8,126 nucleotides of DNA from Asaia bogorensis (GTDB lineage: Bacteria > Pseudomonadota > Alphaproteobacteria > Acetobacterales > Acetobacteraceae). Position numbers and translations under genes: made by a program. The notes under the pieces were generated by a model. That model was given only the letters and a program-made list of their open reading frames with translations. It was not told the origin of the DNA and did not search any database. The stretch is taken from NCBI GenBank assembly GCA_945871455.1, contig CAMBXJ010000183.1:1-8126 (forward strand), written 5' to 3'. This document shows positions 6,735-8,126 of this stretch, piece after piece. Position 1 is the first letter of the stretch. Each line of letters opens with the position of its first letter.

Positions 6735-6742
6735 TAGCGCTA
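6735..6742. promoter_or_regulatory. Short palindrome TAGCGCTA before the TetR start
   Basis: A perfect 8-bp palindrome 2 bp upstream of the TetR start codon on the - strand. The adjacent CTACCCTGG resembles a half-site of the main palindrome at 6761-6776. It may be a minor operator or chance. Confidence 0.2.
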
Positions 6743-6760
6743 CCCTGGCTGGATTGAAAG

Positions 6761-6776
6761 CCTACCAACTGGTAGG
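6761..6776. promoter_or_regulatory. Probable TetR operator palindrome
   Basis: CCTACCAACTGGTAGG has perfect 7-bp half-sites (CCTACCA and TGGTAGG) around a 2-bp centre. It sits in the 75-bp gap between divergent tetR and SDR genes, 28 bp from the TetR start and 31 bp from the SDR start. TetR dimers bind such palindromes. A possible -35 element, TTGAAA (6754-6759), immediately precedes it in the SDR direction, which would put the palindrome in the promoter spacer, but the matching -10 (around 6777-6782) is poor. Confidence 0.65.
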
Positions 6777-6795
6777 TGCATGGTCGGTTCAGACA

Positions 6796-6801
6796 GGGGA
6801 G
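6796..6801 (+). promoter_or_regulatory. Ribosome binding site of the SDR gene
   Basis: GGGGAG lies 6 nt before ATG 6808 and fixes the start; the longer in-frame reading from 6136 runs opposite the TetR gene and is not credible. Confidence 0.8.
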
Positions 6802-6807
6802 AAAACG

Positions 6808-7575
6808 ATGGCTGGAATGTTGGACGGAAAATCGGCGCTGATCACCGGTGGTGGTGGTGGCATCGGTCGCGCGACGGCGCTGATTTTCGCGCGGGAGGGT
6901 GCTAGGCTGGCCATCGCCGACGCCTCGGAGGAGGCAGCCCGGGAAACGGTGGCCCAGGTCAACGCCGCGGGCGGTCAGGCCATGTCGCTGTCCGGCGACG
7001 TGACCGAAAGCGCCGCGGTTCAGGCCATGATCAAGGCCGTGGTCAGCGCCTACGGACGGCTGGACTGCGCCTTCAACAACGCGGGAATCGCGGGGTATCA
7101 GGTGGATGCCGGCGGCAAGCGGACGCATGAATGGGCCGATGAGTCCTTCGACCGCATGATCGCGGTCAATCTGCGCGGCGTGTGGCTGTGCATGAAGCAC
7201 GAACTGCCGCAGATGATGGCGCAAGGCGGCGGCAAGATCGTCAACACCGGCTCGATCGCGGGGCTGATCGGCCTGCCAACCTCCTCGGCCTATGTCGCGG
7301 CCAAGCACGGCGTGCTGGGTCTGACGAAGACCGCGGCGCTGGAATATGCCACCGACAACATCCGCGTGAACGCCGTCTGCCCCGGTTATATCGAAACCAA
7401 GATGACCGAGGACACCATGCGCCGGCGTGGGGCCGAACTGATGGAAAAAGTGCCGTTCCGCCGTATGGGCAAGCCGGAAGAAATCGGCGAGATGGTCATG
7501 TGGCTATGCAGCGATCGCAGTTCGTACGTCAGCGGCGCCTGTTACAACGTCGATGGCGGTTACATGGCGATTTGA
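6808..7575 (+). CDS. Short-chain dehydrogenase/reductase (classical SDR, NAD-type)
   Basis: A 255-residue cytosolic oxidoreductase with a single Rossmann fold, the standard classical-SDR length. Cofactor motif TGGGGGIG is at residues 13-20, and D38 at the end of the second strand (AIADAS) favours NAD(H) over NADP(H). NNAG is at 90-93, and the catalytic tetrad N121, S149, Y162 and K166 (YVAAK) is complete. PG at 192-193 and the C-terminal block YVSGACYNVDGGYMAI close the fold. Such proteins interconvert alcohols and ketones; the substrate cannot be read from the sequence. Local control by the divergent TetR protein is likely, suggesting induction by its ligand or a pathway intermediate. Confidence 0.92.
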   Translation: MAGMLDGKSALITGGGGGIGRATALIFAREGARLAIADASEEAARETVAQVNAAGGQAMSLSGDVTESAAVQAMIKAVVSAYGRLDCAFNNAGIAGYQVDAGGKRTHEWADESFDRMIAVNLRGVWLCMKHELPQMMAQGGGKIVNTGSIAGLIGLPTSSAYVAAKHGVLGLTKTAALEYATDNIRVNAVCPGYIETKMTEDTMRRRGAELMEKVPFRRMGKPEEIGEMVMWLCSDRSSYVSGACYNVDGGYMAI

Positions 7576-7628
7576 CACCAACCGGCGCAACCATTGACCT
7601 ACGCACCGTGCCCCTCGTCATCGCCGAG

Positions 7629-7660
7629 CTTGCCGCGGCAGGCCGCGCTTCGACGGCAAG
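7629..7660. repeat. Inverted repeat CTTGCCG/CGGCAAG
   Basis: Perfect 7-bp arms at 7629-7635 and 7654-7660 with an 18-nt GC-rich interior. They overlap a perfect palindrome TGCCGCGGCA at 7631-7640. It lies 54 bp after the SDR stop and may act in 3'-end formation, but it has no T-tract. Confidence 0.35.
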
Positions 7661-7679
7661 GGGGCGGACAGGGGGGCGG

Positions 7680-7702
7680 ATTGCCGGACCAAGGTCGGCA
7701 AT
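7680..7702. repeat. Compact hairpin ATTGCCG/CGGCAAT
   Basis: Arms ATTGCCG (7680-7686) and CGGCAAT (7696-7702) are perfect. After one bulged G the stem continues by A-T and C-G pairs to a 4-nt loop. This is the tightest stem between the two convergent genes and shares its core with the inverted repeat 20 bp upstream. It could be a terminator stem for either direction, but no U-run follows on either strand. Confidence 0.4.
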
Positions 7703-7742
7703 GGCGGCGTGGGGACGCCTGGCGGGATGGTCAGGTCAGCTT

Positions 7743-7779
7743 GAGCGGTTTCACGCTGACTGGAAACGGCAAACCGCTC
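7743..7779 (+). repeat. A-unit repeat, right copy (perfect stem-loop)
   Basis: Arms GAGCGGTTT (7743-7751) and AAACCGCTC (7771-7779) are perfect 9-bp inverted repeats around a 19-nt loop. The loop matches the left A unit (249-267) at 17 of 19 positions. A 16-nt linker containing TTGTTT leads into B copy 4, repeating the left-end order. Better preserved than the left copy. Confidence 0.75.
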
Positions 7780-7795
7780 TTGCTCCTTGTTTGAT

Positions 7796-7840
7796 CGCAT
7801 GATTCACACGCTGTTACGTTCCGCTCAGCGTGATCATGCT
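7796..7840 (+). repeat. B-unit repeat, copy 4 (best-preserved stem-loop)
   Basis: Outer arms GCATGAT (7797-7803) and ATCATGC (7833-7839) and inner arms CACGCTG (7807-7813) and CAGCGTG (7826-7832) are all perfect. They give a 14-bp stem with a 3-nt TCA bulge and a 12-nt loop, TTACGTTCCGCT. It is in the same orientation as the three left copies, about 7.4 to 7.6 kb away. Confidence 0.78.
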
Positions 7841-7873
7841 CTAGCTGGGACAAGACGGGCAACTCCGCGCGTC

Positions 7874-7912
7874 AGACGGCCAGCGCGGAACGCCGATCCG
7901 TGTCGGCCGTCT
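7874..7912. repeat. Inverted repeat AGACGGCC/GGCCGTCT
   Basis: Perfect 8-bp arms at 7874-7881 and 7905-7912 with a 23-nt loop, about 80 bp beyond the stop of the - strand gene. There is no T-run beside it on either strand, so its role is unclear. Confidence 0.35.
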
Positions 7913-7990
7913 CGTGTTGCCGAGGCCGTCGCGCATGGGGATGGGGCGTGTTTTCTCTGTCCGCTGACGGATTCCGGAACCTTGGCCGCG

Positions 7991-8126
7991 TCAGGCACCA
8001 AGACCCACGCCGCGCAGCACCGCCACCAACGGCTCGGTTCCGAAGCTTCGTGCGGCCGACAAACGAGCCCGCTCGCCAAGCCCCCGGCGCGCCGCTTCGT
8101 TGTCCGCGAGGAACCGCAGATGCGTC
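7991..8126 (-). CDS. C-terminal fragment of a probable glycosyltransferase (5' end outside window)
   Basis: The - strand is open from the window edge to TGA at 7993-7991 and gives 44 residues. The text FLADNEAARRGLGERAR, then SFGTEPLVAVLRGVGLGA, is the typical C-terminal helix of GT-B glycosyltransferases (group 1/GT4 style), where an 'ARRALGERAR...' helix crosses back to the N-terminal domain. Only this tail is visible, so donor, acceptor and family are inferred. The gene converges on the SDR gene. Confidence 0.55.
   Translation of the reverse strand, partial: THLRFLADNEAARRGLGERARLSAARSFGTEPLVAVLRGVGLGA

Larger units (their letters stand above)
7576..7990. other. Convergent intergenic region rich in inverted repeats
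   Basis: This 415-bp gap separates the SDR gene from the - strand glycosyltransferase fragment. I find no credible gene in it: the short open frames lack codon character and recognisable motifs. It holds two TTGCCG/CGGCAA-type stems (7629-7702), an A and a B repeat unit (7743-7840), and an 8-bp inverted repeat (7874-7912). No stem is followed by a clear T-run on either strand. Confidence 0.6.

Noticed and set aside
6136..6807. N-terminal extension of the SDR protein in the same frame.
   Set aside because: It runs antisense to the whole TetR gene and across the operator; GGGGAG before ATG 6808 and the SDR fold start settle the true start.
184..7845. Composite transposon bounded by the two repeat clusters.
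   Set aside because: The repeats are short, in direct orientation, lie some distance from any transposase or integrase, and enclose ordinary chromosomal genes with similar codon use. No target-site duplication was seen.
7964..7994. CTGACG/CGTCAG inverted repeat at the end of the glycosyltransferase gene as a terminator.
   Set aside because: The arms are only 6 bp, overlap the stop codon, have a 19-nt interior and are not followed by a T-run.

Overview
The window looks like chromosomal DNA from a GC-rich alphaproteobacterium, most plausibly Rhodospirillales/Acetobacteraceae. This is inferred from the strong G/C third-position codon bias, an HpnN-type hopanoid transporter and the general protein style; no rRNA or other taxonomic marker is present.

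Layout, left to right. (1) Positions 3-152 hold the C-terminal end of an unidentified + strand gene. (2) Positions 174-398 hold a cluster of imperfect ~45-bp hairpin repeats (here 'B units') with one ~37-bp hairpin (an 'A unit'). (3) A + strand group follows: an NTF2/SnoaL-like protein (415-873), the hopanoid RND transporter HpnN (961-3579), and a small unrecognised exported protein (3576-3920) whose start overlaps the hpnN stop in an ATGA junction. (4) On the - strand, converging on that group, is an agmatinase/arginase-family ureohydrolase (3940-4911). (5) Divergent from it is an arylamine N-acetyltransferase (5084-5935) with an intact Cys-His-Asp triad. (6) A convergent gap contains a degenerate 14-bp tandem repeat (5975-6072). 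(7) A TetR-family regulator (- strand, 6100-6732) and an SDR oxidoreductase (+ strand, 6808-7575) are divergent across 75 bp that contain a clear 16-bp palindrome, a likely operator. (8) A 415-bp gap holds several inverted repeats and a second A+B repeat pair in the same orientation as the left cluster. (9) Positions 7991-8126 hold the C-terminal end of a - strand gene that looks like a glycosyltransferase.

How the genes work together: most appear to be independent chromosomal units. HpnN moves hopanoids toward the outer membrane, and the small exported protein is probably translated with it. TetR/SDR is a classic local repressor-target pair. The ureohydrolase and N-acetyltransferase are small-molecule enzymes with no proven link. 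I see no phage, CRISPR, toxin-antitoxin or defence system, no tRNA or rRNA, and no insertion sequence. The least explained content is the family of structured A/B repeats at both ends and the unrecognised small protein after hpnN.
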